Assembly: GCA_030613145.1 (NCBI GenBank)
Contig: JAUWMM010000173.1
Coordinates: 1 to 5,196 of the forward strand
Source: Desulfobacterales bacterium
GTDB taxonomy: Bacteria > Desulfobacterota > Desulfobacteria > Desulfobacterales > C00003060
Length of the DNA: 5,196 bases
Reading direction: 5' to 3'
Shown here: positions 1-5,196 of the stretch, piece after piece
Numbering within the stretch: position 1 is the first letter of the stretch
How the letters are laid out: every line of letters starts with the position of its first letter
Notes under the pieces: generated by a model
Databases searched by the model: none
The model's input: the letters and a program-made list of their open reading frames with translations, nothing else
Told to the model about the DNA's origin: nothing
Made by a program: the position numbers and the translations under genes

Positions 1-263
1 AGGGTGATGATCTCTATGTTTGCGTTTCTCTGGCACTCGATGAGCTTGGGAGAAAGGATGCACATAGAACAGTCATTGGTGGGAAAGGTCTTATCAAGCT
101 GGGCCATCTTTCCACCAATGGCTGGGCCCTGCTCTACAAGGTAAACTCTAAATCCGAGATCCGCCAGGTCCAGGGCTGCCTGTATGCCGGCGATCCCACC
201 CCCCACTACCATGACCGCGCCGCATGCATCTTGCGAAGACACGGCTGTTCCGGTTTTGTTCAT
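1..263 (-). CDS. hdrA: HdrA-like heterodisulfide reductase subunit A, N-terminal fragment (cut by window edge)
   Basis: The first 87 codons of a flavoprotein gene are present; the rest lies beyond position 1. I translated it by hand from the ATG at 263-261. After a short, poorly conserved lead, residues 17-26 ([10 protein letters not shown]) form the FAD-binding Rossmann glycine motif, and E44 closes the second strand ([14 protein letters not shown]). Residues 57-73 ([17 protein letters not shown]) carry the Cys65/Cys68 pair typical of HdrA. The family takes part in flavin-based electron bifurcation or transfer with HdrBC, MvhD and, in acetogens, the methylene-THF reductase MetFV; these proteins are cytoplasmic. 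The QmoA paralogue is less likely because the [11 protein letters not shown] region matches HdrA. The gene starts 92 nt after fhs in the same direction, which fits a C1/electron-transfer operon. The chosen start has a modest GAAAG ribosome site 5 nt upstream. A GTG four codons earlier (275-273) is possible but less attractive. Confidence 0.9.
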   Translation of the reverse strand, partial: MNKTGTAVSSQDACGAVMVVGGGIAGIQAALDLADLGFRVYLVEQGPAIGGKMAQLDKTFPTNDCSMCILSPKLIECQRNANIEIIT

Positions 264-355
264 ATTATCTTTCACAGTCCAATCCAAACCTTACGTAGAG
301 AGCCCCCATGCGGGGCACTGTTGTGGGAGGCAGAGCCCCCGGGCTAATGACCAAT
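264..355 (-). other. fhs-hdrA intercistronic spacer with two GC-rich hairpins
   Basis: This 92-nt gap between the fhs stop and the hdrA start holds two short inverted repeats: GCCCC/GGGGC at 302-316 (5-nt loop) and AGCCC/GGGCT at 334-345 (2-nt loop). It also holds a 9-bp direct repeat, AGAGCCCCC, at 299-307 and 332-340. Neither hairpin is followed by a T run on the minus strand, so they do not look like intrinsic terminators. They could stabilise or process the mRNA, or reduce hdrA expression relative to fhs; that is inference. No convincing separate hdrA promoter was found. Confidence 0.45.
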
Positions 356-2119
356 CTAAAATAACCCTTTCACTTTTCCAGTATCGACATCAACATCAAC
401 GCGGCGAAAGGCGGGATTTGAACACGTTCCCGGCATCAAGCTAATCGTGCCGGCACAGGGGCACAGAAACTTGGCTCCCGAGTAGATCATCACGTCTCGA
501 ATAGGCAAGGTCCAGCCCTTGGGAACCCCTTTCAAGGCCGGGTCGTGGCTGAGGCTAAGATGAGTCTTCACCATCATGGTGGCGTAGTCATCATATTTGG
601 AGTCCCCCTCAAGCATCTTGGCTTTGGCCTCGGCATCGGGAGTCCAGGAAACCCCATCTGCTCCATAGACTTCCCTGGCAATGGTTTCCACTCGTTCGCG
701 AAGTTTCATCTCCAGAGGATACAGATGTTTGAACTCGCTCTCTTCGTTACAGGCATCTATAACAGCATCGGCGAACTCCAATGCGCCTTCACCGCCATGG
801 GCCCAGTGGGTGGATTTAGCGCAGCGCGCACCTGCTGCCTCGGCCGCCTTTCTGACCGCTTCAATCTCATCATCCGTATCGGTATGGAAACAGTTAATAC
901 AAACCACTGGATTGATCCCTGCCTTGCGAATGGTGTTGATATGATGAACCATGTTCACACAACCCTTTTCCACCAATTCCACATTCTCCTTGGTGTACTC
1001 TTCGGGAAGCGCAAGCCCTGCAACAACCTTGGGACCCCCACCGTGCATCTTAAGGGCACGGATGGTAGACGTCAGAACAGACACATGGGGTTTCAGCCCG
1101 CTGTATCGGCACTTGACATTCCAGAATTTCTCAAAGCCTATGTCCGCCCCAAACCCGCTTTCAGTGACATGATAGTCAAACATCTAAAGCCCTATGCGGG
1201 CTGAAATAATGGAAGACTGCCCTACGGCGATGTTGGCAAAAGGCCCGGCATGTACCATGCAGGGCGGGTACTCGGCAGTACACATGAGTGTTGGATTGAT
1301 CGTATTGCGCATCCATGCGGTCATTGCACCGCCGACCTCCAGGTCGCCCGTGGTGACCGGCTTGCCGCTTTTGTCAAAGGCAACGGTAATATTGTCCAGT
1401 CTTTCACGTAGATCTGCCAGGTCTCTCACTATGGAAAGGATGGCCATACATTCGGAACCCACGGCAATCCCGAACTTGGACTGCATGGTAAACCCGTCAA
1501 AACGCCCGCCAATGCCGATGATTATGTTTCTCAAGGTCTGGGCACAGTAATCAATGATCCACCCCATCTCAACGCGGGTAGGATCGATGTCGAAACGACG
1601 CATATTGGTGAGCCTTTTGAGTTGCTCGTCATTGTAATTGCGCTCGTGCTGCATGCGGGCCGTAAGAGCCACCATGGCAAGATTGTGGGCATTCATGATG
1701 TCATTGATATCGCCCGTAAGCCCCAGGGAAAACTCAGTCATGGGAATAAGCAGGGATATGCCGCCGCCGGCCGCGGTGCCCTTGATATTCATGGTGGGGC
1801 CGCCTGAAGGCGGCCGGCGGGCACCGCCGACGTTTACGCCGCGCAGGCCAAGACCCTCCATAAGGCCGCATGAAGTAGTACTCTTTCCTTCGCCCAGCGG
1901 CGTAGGAGTGATGGCAGTGACTTCTATATATTTTCCATCGGGCTTGTCTTTCAGGCGGTCAATGATTTTTAGGAAGTCAAGCTTTGCCAGCCTCCCCATA
2001 GGAAGGACCTCTTCTTTTTCAAGACCCAGTTTTTCCCTCCACTCCTCCGGCATGGGCATGTTCTTTTCCGCATCTTCAGATATTTGCCAATCTTTGTATT
2101 TGGTTGGATCAAGGGCCAT
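356..2119 (-). CDS. fhs: Formate-tetrahydrofolate ligase interrupted by one in-frame amber codon
   Basis: Fhs makes 10-formyl-THF from formate, THF and ATP in the cytoplasm, the entry step of the methyl branch of the Wood-Ljungdahl pathway. The frame spans 587 codon positions, a normal length for deltaproteobacterial Fhs, but codon 312 is TAG. It therefore appears as two abutting same-frame ORFs of 311 and 275 residues. Visible landmarks are the ATP-binding P-loop TPLGEGKST (73-81), the family signature [10 protein letters not shown] (111-120), and the second signature [10 protein letters not shown] (352-361). The C-terminus ends [11 protein letters not shown], as family members do, so the terminal TAG at 356-358 is the natural end. 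Apart from TAG there is no frameshift, gap or second stop. The start is ATG 2119-2117, six nt after a perfect AGGAGG, and overlaps the upstream response regulator by 11 nt. Identity as Fhs is certain. Whether full-length protein is made is open: nonsense mutation, sequence error and read-through are all possible. Confidence 0.93.
1184..1186 (-). other. In-frame amber (TAG) codon inside fhs
   Basis: Reading the minus strand, the codons are CGC ATA GGG CTT TAG ATG TTT GAC TAT, giving R-I-G-L-stop-M-F-D-Y. In Fhs relatives I recall this segment as RxGLK(L/M)[13 protein letters not shown], so the amber replaces a conserved lysine at position 312. AAG to TAG is a single substitution. The 275 codons that follow keep full family conservation. 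A weak AGGG lies six nt before the ATG that directly follows the stop, so re-initiation there is conceivable. Confidence 0.95.
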
Positions 2120-2528
2120 TGGAATCCTCCTCTTGTTTGAATTGTTCTCTACTGTCTAAGGCCTTTCGTACAGCCTGCTTCAATTGATCCGGGGAAAAAG
2201 GCTTCGTAAGGTAGCTCAGTGCTCTGCCTTTTCGGATTACTTCTTGTTCCAAATCGATAGTAGTATTTCCTGTTACCACAATTTTGACGGTCCCAGGGCT
2301 GATCTCATTCAATCGATCCATGACCTCCAGACCAGAGGCGCCAGGCATATCGAGATCGACCAAGGCGATGTCAGGCCTTATTTCTTTGACCTTGGCCAGA
2401 CCTACTTCTCCGTTGATAGCCGTTTCTACCAGATATCCCGCTTTAATCAATACCTGACAACAGGAATCCCTAATGCATTCTGCGTCATCTATAATCACTA
2501 TGACTTCGCCTTTGCCTGATAAGGACAT
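2109..2528 (-). CDS. Single-domain (CheY-like) response regulator
   Basis: A 139-residue stand-alone receiver domain with no output domain. The conserved pocket is complete: acidic pair D14-D15 (IIDDAE), phosphoacceptor D58 in VDLDMPG (55-63 region), T86 in VVTGN, and K109 in the TKPF motif. It should be phosphorylated by a histidine kinase and act by protein-protein contact or in a phosphorelay. No kinase gene is in the window. The ATG at 2528-2526 is preceded by CGAGAG at about 6 nt spacing, a moderate ribosome site. The TGA stop overlaps the start of fhs by 11 nt, so the two genes are almost certainly co-transcribed and coupled. Its partner and target are unknown. A link to formate or C1 metabolism is inferred only from position. 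Confidence 0.93.
   Translation of the reverse strand: MSLSGKGEVIVIIDDAECIRDSCCQVLIKAGYLVETAINGEVGLAKVKEIRPDIALVDLDMPGASGLEVMDRLNEISPGTVKIVVTGNTTIDLEQEVIRKGRALSYLTKPFSPDQLKQAVRKALDSREQFKQEEDSNGP
2126..2131 (-). promoter_or_regulatory. Strong fhs ribosome binding site inside the regulator gene
   Basis: The minus strand reads AAGAGGAGG followed by six nt (ATTCCA) and the fhs ATG, a near-ideal Shine-Dalgarno site. It lies inside the last codons of the response regulator. With the 11-nt gene overlap it indicates translational coupling and fixes the fhs start. Confidence 0.85.
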
Positions 2529-2585
2529 AGGTAGCTCTCGAATGGCACAAAGCCTTCAATAATTTGGTGGAGATGGCTATGTAAT

Positions 2586-2601
2586 ACCAAATGTGTGCCA
2601 A
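2586..2601 (-). promoter_or_regulatory. Possible sigma-54 promoter for the regulator-fhs operon (weak)
   Basis: The minus strand reads TTGGCACACATTTGGT. The -24 half (TTGGCAC) is perfect. The -12 half has G then T where the consensus has GC, so the match is partial. It would start transcription about 45-50 nt before the regulator ATG, a sensible distance. A perfect 12-bp palindrome (2597-2608) overlaps its upstream edge. No clear sigma-70 alternative was found on this strand. Confidence 0.27.
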
Positions 2602-2700
2602 GCTTGGCCGAAAACACCCTTCTGGCAAAGAACGCTATAACCTCCTTGATATTATTGCTTAATTTAAAACTGAAGATATAGCATGATTTCTGCAGGCAAC

Positions 2701-2724
2701 GCCCCAGGTGGGGCATTTTGCCCC
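2701..2724. repeat. Overlapping GC-rich inverted repeats (mutually exclusive hairpins)
   Basis: GCCCC (2701-2705) can pair with GGGGC (2710-2714) around a 4-nt loop. Alternatively GGGGCA (2710-2715) can pair with TGCCCC (2719-2724) around TTT. Both use the same central arm, so only one can form at a time. It lies about 175 nt upstream of the regulator gene. It could be an operator or the remains of a repeat; no function is shown. Confidence 0.5.
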
Positions 2725-2933
2725 GGTGGCGGTTCAAAATACCCCGGCATGGACTCCTTACTTCCCGGGTGAAGCATTCAATTCAAAATCCGAGCTGCAA
2801 AGTGATAACTTCAAGATATCTTTTCGAATTTCACAACTTCATTATTGCCATATCGGCCCTATACCATATAAGAGTGGAATTTTCCAGCAAAAATATGAAA
2901 CCGGCAGAACCCCGACTAACTTTCCTCTATCCC

Positions 2934-2963
2934 TTGACAGGCCTTTTGTTTGTCGAGTACGAT
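2934..2963 (+). promoter_or_regulatory. Sigma-70-type promoter for the 87-residue gene
   Basis: A perfect -35 TTGACA (2934-2939) is followed by an 18-bp spacer and TACGAT (2958-2963), four of six matches to TATAAT. Transcription would begin near 2970, giving a leader of about 30 nt that contains the ribosome site AAGGA (2988-2992), nine nt before the ATG at 3002. Confidence 0.6.
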
Positions 2964-3001
2964 GATTAATAACGTAGAAGCAAAGGAAAGGACTTGCCAA
3001 G

Positions 3002-3265
3002 ATGAATAGATTGACGGTTCGCTCGGCGGAAGAAACCCTGCGAAAAGAAGTAAACAAATTAGACAAGCGTGTTCAGCTCATAGCTGTTAACCAAACCAAG
3101 AAAAAGGAAGCTTTCCGTGTAACCCTCCTCAAGGATGGACGGACAGGGAGTGCGGACATAAAGAAAGATCTCATAAGAGACTTCCTTTCCGGAGAAGCCA
3201 AGGGCAATGAATTGCGAAAGGCGCTGGGCAAGGCGGTGAGTCATTTGAGCATACAGTACAGGTAA
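3002..3265 (+). CDS. Small basic protein of unknown function
   Basis: An 87-residue protein that I do not recognise. It is rich in Lys and Arg (12 K, 9 R against 11 acidic residues, net about +10) and has no signal peptide, membrane segment or cysteine. Residues 8-27 (SAEETLRKEVNKLDKRVQLI) look like an amphipathic helix. A probable beta pair follows (VQLIAVNQ and AFRVTLLKDG), then further helical, charged sequence (IKKDLIRDFLSGEAK and NELRKALGKAV). A small nucleic-acid-binding or ribosome-associated protein would fit this charge but is speculation. It is supported as a gene by a good promoter, an AAGGA ribosome site at nine-nt spacing, and a tandem TAA-TAG stop. The phosphoesterase gene begins 71 nt downstream, possibly on the same transcript. 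Confidence 0.7.
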   Translation: MNRLTVRSAEETLRKEVNKLDKRVQLIAVNQTKKKEAFRVTLLKDGRTGSADIKKDLIRDFLSGEAKGNELRKALGKAVSHLSIQYR

Positions 3266-3274
3266 TAGTTGAGG

Positions 3275-3308
3275 CATTTCGGATTTCGGATTTCGGAATG
3301 CGGATTTA
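3275..3308 (+). repeat. Heptad tandem repeat, copy 1
   Basis: Successive 7-bp units read GGATTTC (3281-3287), GGATTTC (3288-3294), GGAATGC (3295-3301) and GGATTTA (3302-3308), preceded by a partial unit CATTTC. It fills most of the spacer between the 87-residue gene and the phosphoesterase gene. Related copies follow at 4522-4549 and, inverted, at 4905-4925. Confidence 0.75.
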
Positions 3309-3336
3309 AAAGAAAGGCACTTTCAGTTAATCCTCC

Positions 3337-4521
3337 ATGACCCTCTTTTTTACCGTCGTTTCATCTTCATTTCTCGTAGTCGTAGTATTTCAATATGTCC
3401 TCATTCGCGTCATGCTTCCACAGAGGCTTTCAGGCATGGCAAGAATCATTATCTCATTTCTTGCCGCCCTCAGCTTAAACTCCATCCCCTTCTTGTACAT
3501 GGCCACAGACCGCATCTTGGATGATCTCCCCTGGTGGCATCGGGAGCTTATTGTATTTCCCTATGCCATTGCTCTTGTCGCATCGGCTCTTTTGGCTGTG
3601 CCCCTTTTAATCGTGTTGCTTGCAAGATCAACGTTGCCTAAACTGTGGCCCCGGTTTGACAAATCTAAACGAAGTTTTGTCGGAAATGCTGCGAGAACAC
3701 TGTCCGGGGCTTCTCTTGGGGTGCTCGCCTATGGCACCTATTATGAAAATAGTACCCCTGAAATATCCAGGGTGGTCCTTTCATACAGAGGACTTCATCC
3801 GGAGCTTTGCGGGTTCAGGATTGTACAAGTAACGGATATTCATGCCGGCCCCCTCATATCCTTTGAGTCGATTGCGGGGACTGTCTCCTTGGTAAATGCC
3901 CTCAAACCGGATTTGATTGTGCTCACCGGCGATTATGTAAACAATAACCCGGCCTACGTGGATGGTTGTGTTCGGCTCCTCAACGATCTTAAGGCAAATA
4001 CAGGTGTGTTTGGTGTGTACGGGAATCATGATTACTACACGGGCATCGAGAGTGTAAGGGAAGGGTTTTCAAAGACTCGCATATCCATGCTAAGCCACAG
4101 CCGTCACGCAGCAAAGGGGCTGGAGGGGGTGTTGAATATAATCGGGGTCGAAGATCCGGTCTCTCGCTGGGCAACTGATGCGCAATTTCAAGATTTGGCA
4201 AAAATCTCTTCGCTTGCTGTGCCCAATCAGTTCAACCTGCTCCTCTCGCACAGGCCAGGAATATTCAAGGCATGCAAGGATTGGAACGTTCAACTGACCC
4301 TGGCAGGGCATACCCACGGAGGGCAGGTCATCGTCCCGATGGTCGGGGAGCGAGGATTTTCCCTTGCAGGCCTCTTTGTTACCTATACCCACGGCCTTTA
4401 TGAATCGGAAAAAGACTCCGAGGTGCGCATGTATGTGAGCAGGGGCATTGGCACTATTATCGCCCCGGTGAGGCTCTTTTGCAAACCGGAGATCGTAGAA
4501 ATCACCCTGACAAGGGGCTAG
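3337..4521 (+). CDS. Membrane-anchored calcineurin-like metallophosphoesterase (YkuE/YaeI type)
   Basis: A 394-residue protein with two parts. The N-terminal ~135 residues hold hydrophobic segments at about 3-27, 35-57, 71-97 and 118-134, so it is an inner-membrane protein. The last segment, after KSKRSF, resembles the signal-anchor of YkuE-like enzymes. The catalytic part has the full set of metal-binding motifs: DIH (D167, H169), GD (D199), GNHD (230-232), SH (H305) and GHTHGG (H325, H327). These ligate a two-metal centre that hydrolyses phosphate esters. Relatives act on phospholipids or lipid A precursors (YkuE, YaeI, LpxG type), but the substrate here cannot be read from sequence. It is longer than YkuE/YaeI (about 270-290 residues) because of the extra membrane segments. 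The ATG at 3337 has no clear Shine-Dalgarno site (GAAAGG lies about 20 nt upstream), so the start is uncertain; M26 is an alternative. The stop is TAG. Confidence 0.92.
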   Translation: MTLFFTVVSSSFLVVVVFQYVLIRVMLPQRLSGMARIIISFLAALSLNSIPFLYMATDRILDDLPWWHRELIVFPYAIALVASALLAVPLLIVLLARSTLPKLWPRFDKSKRSFVGNAARTLSGASLGVLAYGTYYENSTPEISRVVLSYRGLHPELCGFRIVQVTDIHAGPLISFESIAGTVSLVNALKPDLIVLTGDYVNNNPAYVDGCVRLLNDLKANTGVFGVYGNHDYYTGIESVREGFSKTRISMLSHSRHAAKGLEGVLNIIGVEDPVSRWATDAQFQDLAKISSLAVPNQFNLLLSHRPGIFKACKDWNVQLTLAGHTHGGQVIVPMVGERGFSLAGLFVTYTHGLYESEKDSEVRMYVSRGIGTIIAPVRLFCKPEIVEITLTRG

Positions 4522-4549
4522 GGATTTCGGATTGCGGATTGCGGAATAA
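4522..4549 (+). repeat. Heptad tandem repeat, copy 2
   Basis: Units are GGATTTC, GGATTGC, GGATTGC and GGAATAA, starting immediately after the phosphoesterase TAG. The same 7-bp period and sequence occur at 3275-3308. The tail GGAATAATGAAG also resembles the tail of the inverted copy at 4905 (GGATTAATGAAG), so the homology extends beyond the heptads. Confidence 0.75.
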
Positions 4550-4673
4550 TGAAGAAGAGAACGGCTTTCTACGATTTCGTCAATCATCAATCGCCAATTG
4601 ACCAACAACGAGTTACCAGTGAGGATAGATCGGCCTGACCGTACGTGCGCCATCGTTTCGCGAAAACCGAAGA

Positions 4674-4702
4674 CTGACAACGACAGATAGAATCGCTATG
4701 AT
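4674..4702 (+). promoter_or_regulatory. Sigma-70-type promoter of the broken antitoxin gene
   Basis: CTGACA (4674-4679), a 17-bp spacer and TATGAT (4697-4702) each match the -35 and -10 consensus at five of six positions. Transcription would start near 4709, about 26 nt before the ATG at 4735, leaving room for the GGAG ribosome site (4724-4727). A further AGGAGG at 4704-4709 lies at the predicted start point and has no start codon at useful distance. Confidence 0.6.
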
Positions 4703-4734
4703 TAGGAGGATAATCTGAAACACGGAGAATCAGC

Positions 4735-4908
4735 ATGAATACCACGACAATCCAGATTCGAAAGCGCGGGACCATAACACTCCCAGTGACAATACGGGAG
4801 AAATATCGTCCTAAAACCCCGTTTCTCAGAAAGAAATGGGGTTTTTGCTTTCAGCTTTGCCTGCCCCACAAAGCCCCCCTTCCCTACCCCATCAGATTCC
4901 TTCATTAA
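4735..4908 (+). pseudogene. Truncated AbrB/MazE-type (SpoVT-AbrB) antitoxin gene
   Basis: A 57-codon frame. Residues 1-25 (MNTTTIQIRKRGTITLPVTI then REKYR) are a textbook first half of a SpoVT-AbrB swapped-hairpin DNA-binding domain, as found in VapB/MazE-like antitoxins that bind their own promoter. At codon 26 the homology stops. Where relatives continue with roughly LxxGDxxxLIDL, this frame reads into a terminator hairpin that encodes PKTPFLRKKWGF, then proline-rich filler to TAA at 4906-4908. The missing half of the domain is not found elsewhere downstream, and no toxin gene follows. Promoter and ribosome site (GGAG, seven nt before ATG) look intact, so a short peptide may still be made. 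It is most likely a remnant left by deletion or by insertion of the hairpin element. Confidence 0.72.
4813..4846. terminator. Strong bidirectional intrinsic terminator / palindromic element
   Basis: AAAACCCC (4813-4820) pairs with GGGGTTTT (4838-4845). The stem continues through a G-T pair and TTTCT/AGAAA (4822-4826 with 4832-4836) to a CAGAA loop, about 14 bp in all. The A and T runs at the two feet give a U tract on either strand, so it could end transcription both ways. On the plus strand it would stop transcripts from the antitoxin promoter inside the remnant. Similar A4C3-4/G3-4T4 palindromes occur as dispersed repeats in many bacteria, which fits an inserted element. Confidence 0.8.
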
Positions 4909-4925
4909 TCCGCAATCCGCAGTCC
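4905..4925 (-). repeat. Heptad tandem repeat, copy 3 (inverted)
   Basis: Read on the minus strand, the units are GGACTGC, GGATTGC and GGATTAA, followed by TGAAGGAA. This matches the end of copy 2 (GGATTGC, GGAATAA, TGAAGAA) in inverted orientation. The antitoxin remnant's promoter, start and terminator lie between copies 2 and 3. Confidence 0.7.
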
Positions 4926-5196
4926 AAAATCGCTATGACCGTATCTGTCACAGTGTTGTTTTACAATACAGGCAAATGTAACAGTGAATTGGGGCTTTAG
5001 CCTTTACTTTAGTGCCTATTCCTGATAAAAAAATCGTCCTAAATCATTAAGAAACAGGGCCATTTAGTCCAATGTCAAGGGCAGACCCCAATTATTTTAT
5101 GAAACCACAAGACAAGCCCTGCCCGATTTTTATCGGCAAACCCGCTTGAAGCGGATGGAGTGTTAAGAAATAAATTGGTGGCAAATGGGAAAGAGA
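4909..5196. other. Gene-free right end with small inverted repeats
   Basis: No coding frame of interest is visible. An 8-bp inverted repeat AATTGGGG (4987-4994) / CCCCAATT (5086-5093) brackets 107 bp in a MITE-like arrangement. Two small hairpins follow: CCGAT-TTTT-ATCGG (5123-5136) and CCGCTT-G-AAGCGG (5142-5154). The sequence GGCAGACCCCAATT resembles ends I associate with small REP/IS200-like elements in related genomes, but that is memory-based and weak. The last bases (GGGAAAGAGA) could be leader sequence of a gene beyond the window. Confidence 0.4.

Larger units (their letters stand above)
2529..3001. other. Divergent intergenic region, no gene seen
   Basis: This 473-nt stretch lies between the minus-strand regulator-fhs-hdrA operon and the plus-strand genes. 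Short open frames occur on both strands, but none has a recognisable protein, and the longest minus one overlaps the regulator. The right end carries a convincing sigma-70 promoter. A second plus-strand candidate, TTGCCA (2845-2850), 16 bp, TATAAG (2867-2872), would give a leader of about 125 nt. On the minus strand are a weak sigma-54-like site and a perfect 12-bp palindrome GCCAAGCTTGGC at 2597-2608. GC-rich inverted repeats sit at 2701-2724. Confidence 0.6.

Noticed and set aside
1162..1183. Small hairpin TGAC/GTCA just after the amber codon as a pyrrolysine insertion element
   Set aside because: Only a 4-bp stem; such elements are not generally required for pyrrolysine decoding, so it is not evidence either way.
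545..1204. 219-codon plus-strand open frame
   Set aside because: It lies wholly opposite the conserved C-terminal half of fhs and shows no family features; it is an antisense shadow.
1638..2159. 173-codon plus-strand open frame
   Set aside because: Antisense to the conserved N-terminal half of fhs; low-complexity Pro/Arg/Ser translation.
2498..2737. 79-codon minus-strand open frame upstream of the regulator
   Set aside because: Overlaps the regulator start by about 30 nt in another frame, begins in a GC palindrome and has no recognisable homology.
2708..2965. Two overlapping plus-strand frames (85 and 83 codons)
   Set aside because: No family features; they run through the promoter of the downstream gene, as expected for chance frames.
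4090..4680. 196-codon minus-strand open frame
   Set aside because: Opposite the catalytic half of the phosphoesterase and through the heptad repeat; no recognisable protein or ribosome site.
4702..4905. 67-codon minus-strand frame opposite the antitoxin remnant
   Set aside because: It is the complement of the AbrB segment and the terminator hairpin; the plus strand carries the recognisable motif.
4805..5043. 11-bp direct repeat ATCGTCCTAAA (4805-4815 and 5033-5043) as a target-site duplication
   Set aside because: An 11-bp match is expected about by chance in a 5-kb window, and removing the interval does not restore a plausible AbrB reading frame.

Overview
The window looks like the chromosome of an anaerobic sulfate-reducer-type deltaproteobacterium (Desulfobacterota). 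This is inferred from a deltaproteobacterial-style formate-tetrahydrofolate ligase (Fhs) directly upstream of a heterodisulfide reductase subunit A (HdrA)-like flavoprotein. That pairing is familiar from Wood-Ljungdahl (reductive acetyl-CoA) loci of sulfate reducers and acetogens. No rRNA or tRNA gene, CRISPR array or complete insertion sequence was seen.

Left part (1-2528, minus strand). One apparent operon reads right to left: a single-domain CheY-like response regulator (2109-2528), then fhs (356-2119), then the first 87 codons of an hdrA-like gene running off the left edge (263-1). The regulator and fhs overlap by 11 nt, and fhs has a perfect AGGAGG. The key oddity is an in-frame amber codon (TAG, 1184-1186) in the middle of fhs. 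It sits where relatives carry a conserved lysine, and everything on both sides is intact family sequence. This is either a recent nonsense mutation or sequence error, or read-through, possibly as pyrrolysine. The true fhs stop and the phosphoesterase stop are also TAG, so TAG still terminates in this genome.

Middle (2529-3001). A 473-nt intergenic region separates the minus-strand operon from plus-strand genes. It has a weak sigma-54-like site before the regulator, two mutually exclusive GC-rich hairpins, and a good sigma-70 promoter for the plus-strand genes.

Right part (3002-5196, plus strand). An 87-residue basic protein of unknown function is followed after 71 nt by a 394-residue membrane-anchored calcineurin-like metallophosphoesterase. 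Beyond that lie about 675 nt with no intact gene. They hold a well-formed promoter and the first 25 codons of an AbrB/MazE-type antitoxin gene that runs straight into a strong bidirectional terminator hairpin, then short inverted repeats. Three copies of a degenerate 7-bp tandem repeat (unit GGATTKC) lie around the phosphoesterase gene and after the broken antitoxin. This stretch looks like decayed, repeat-rich intergenic DNA.
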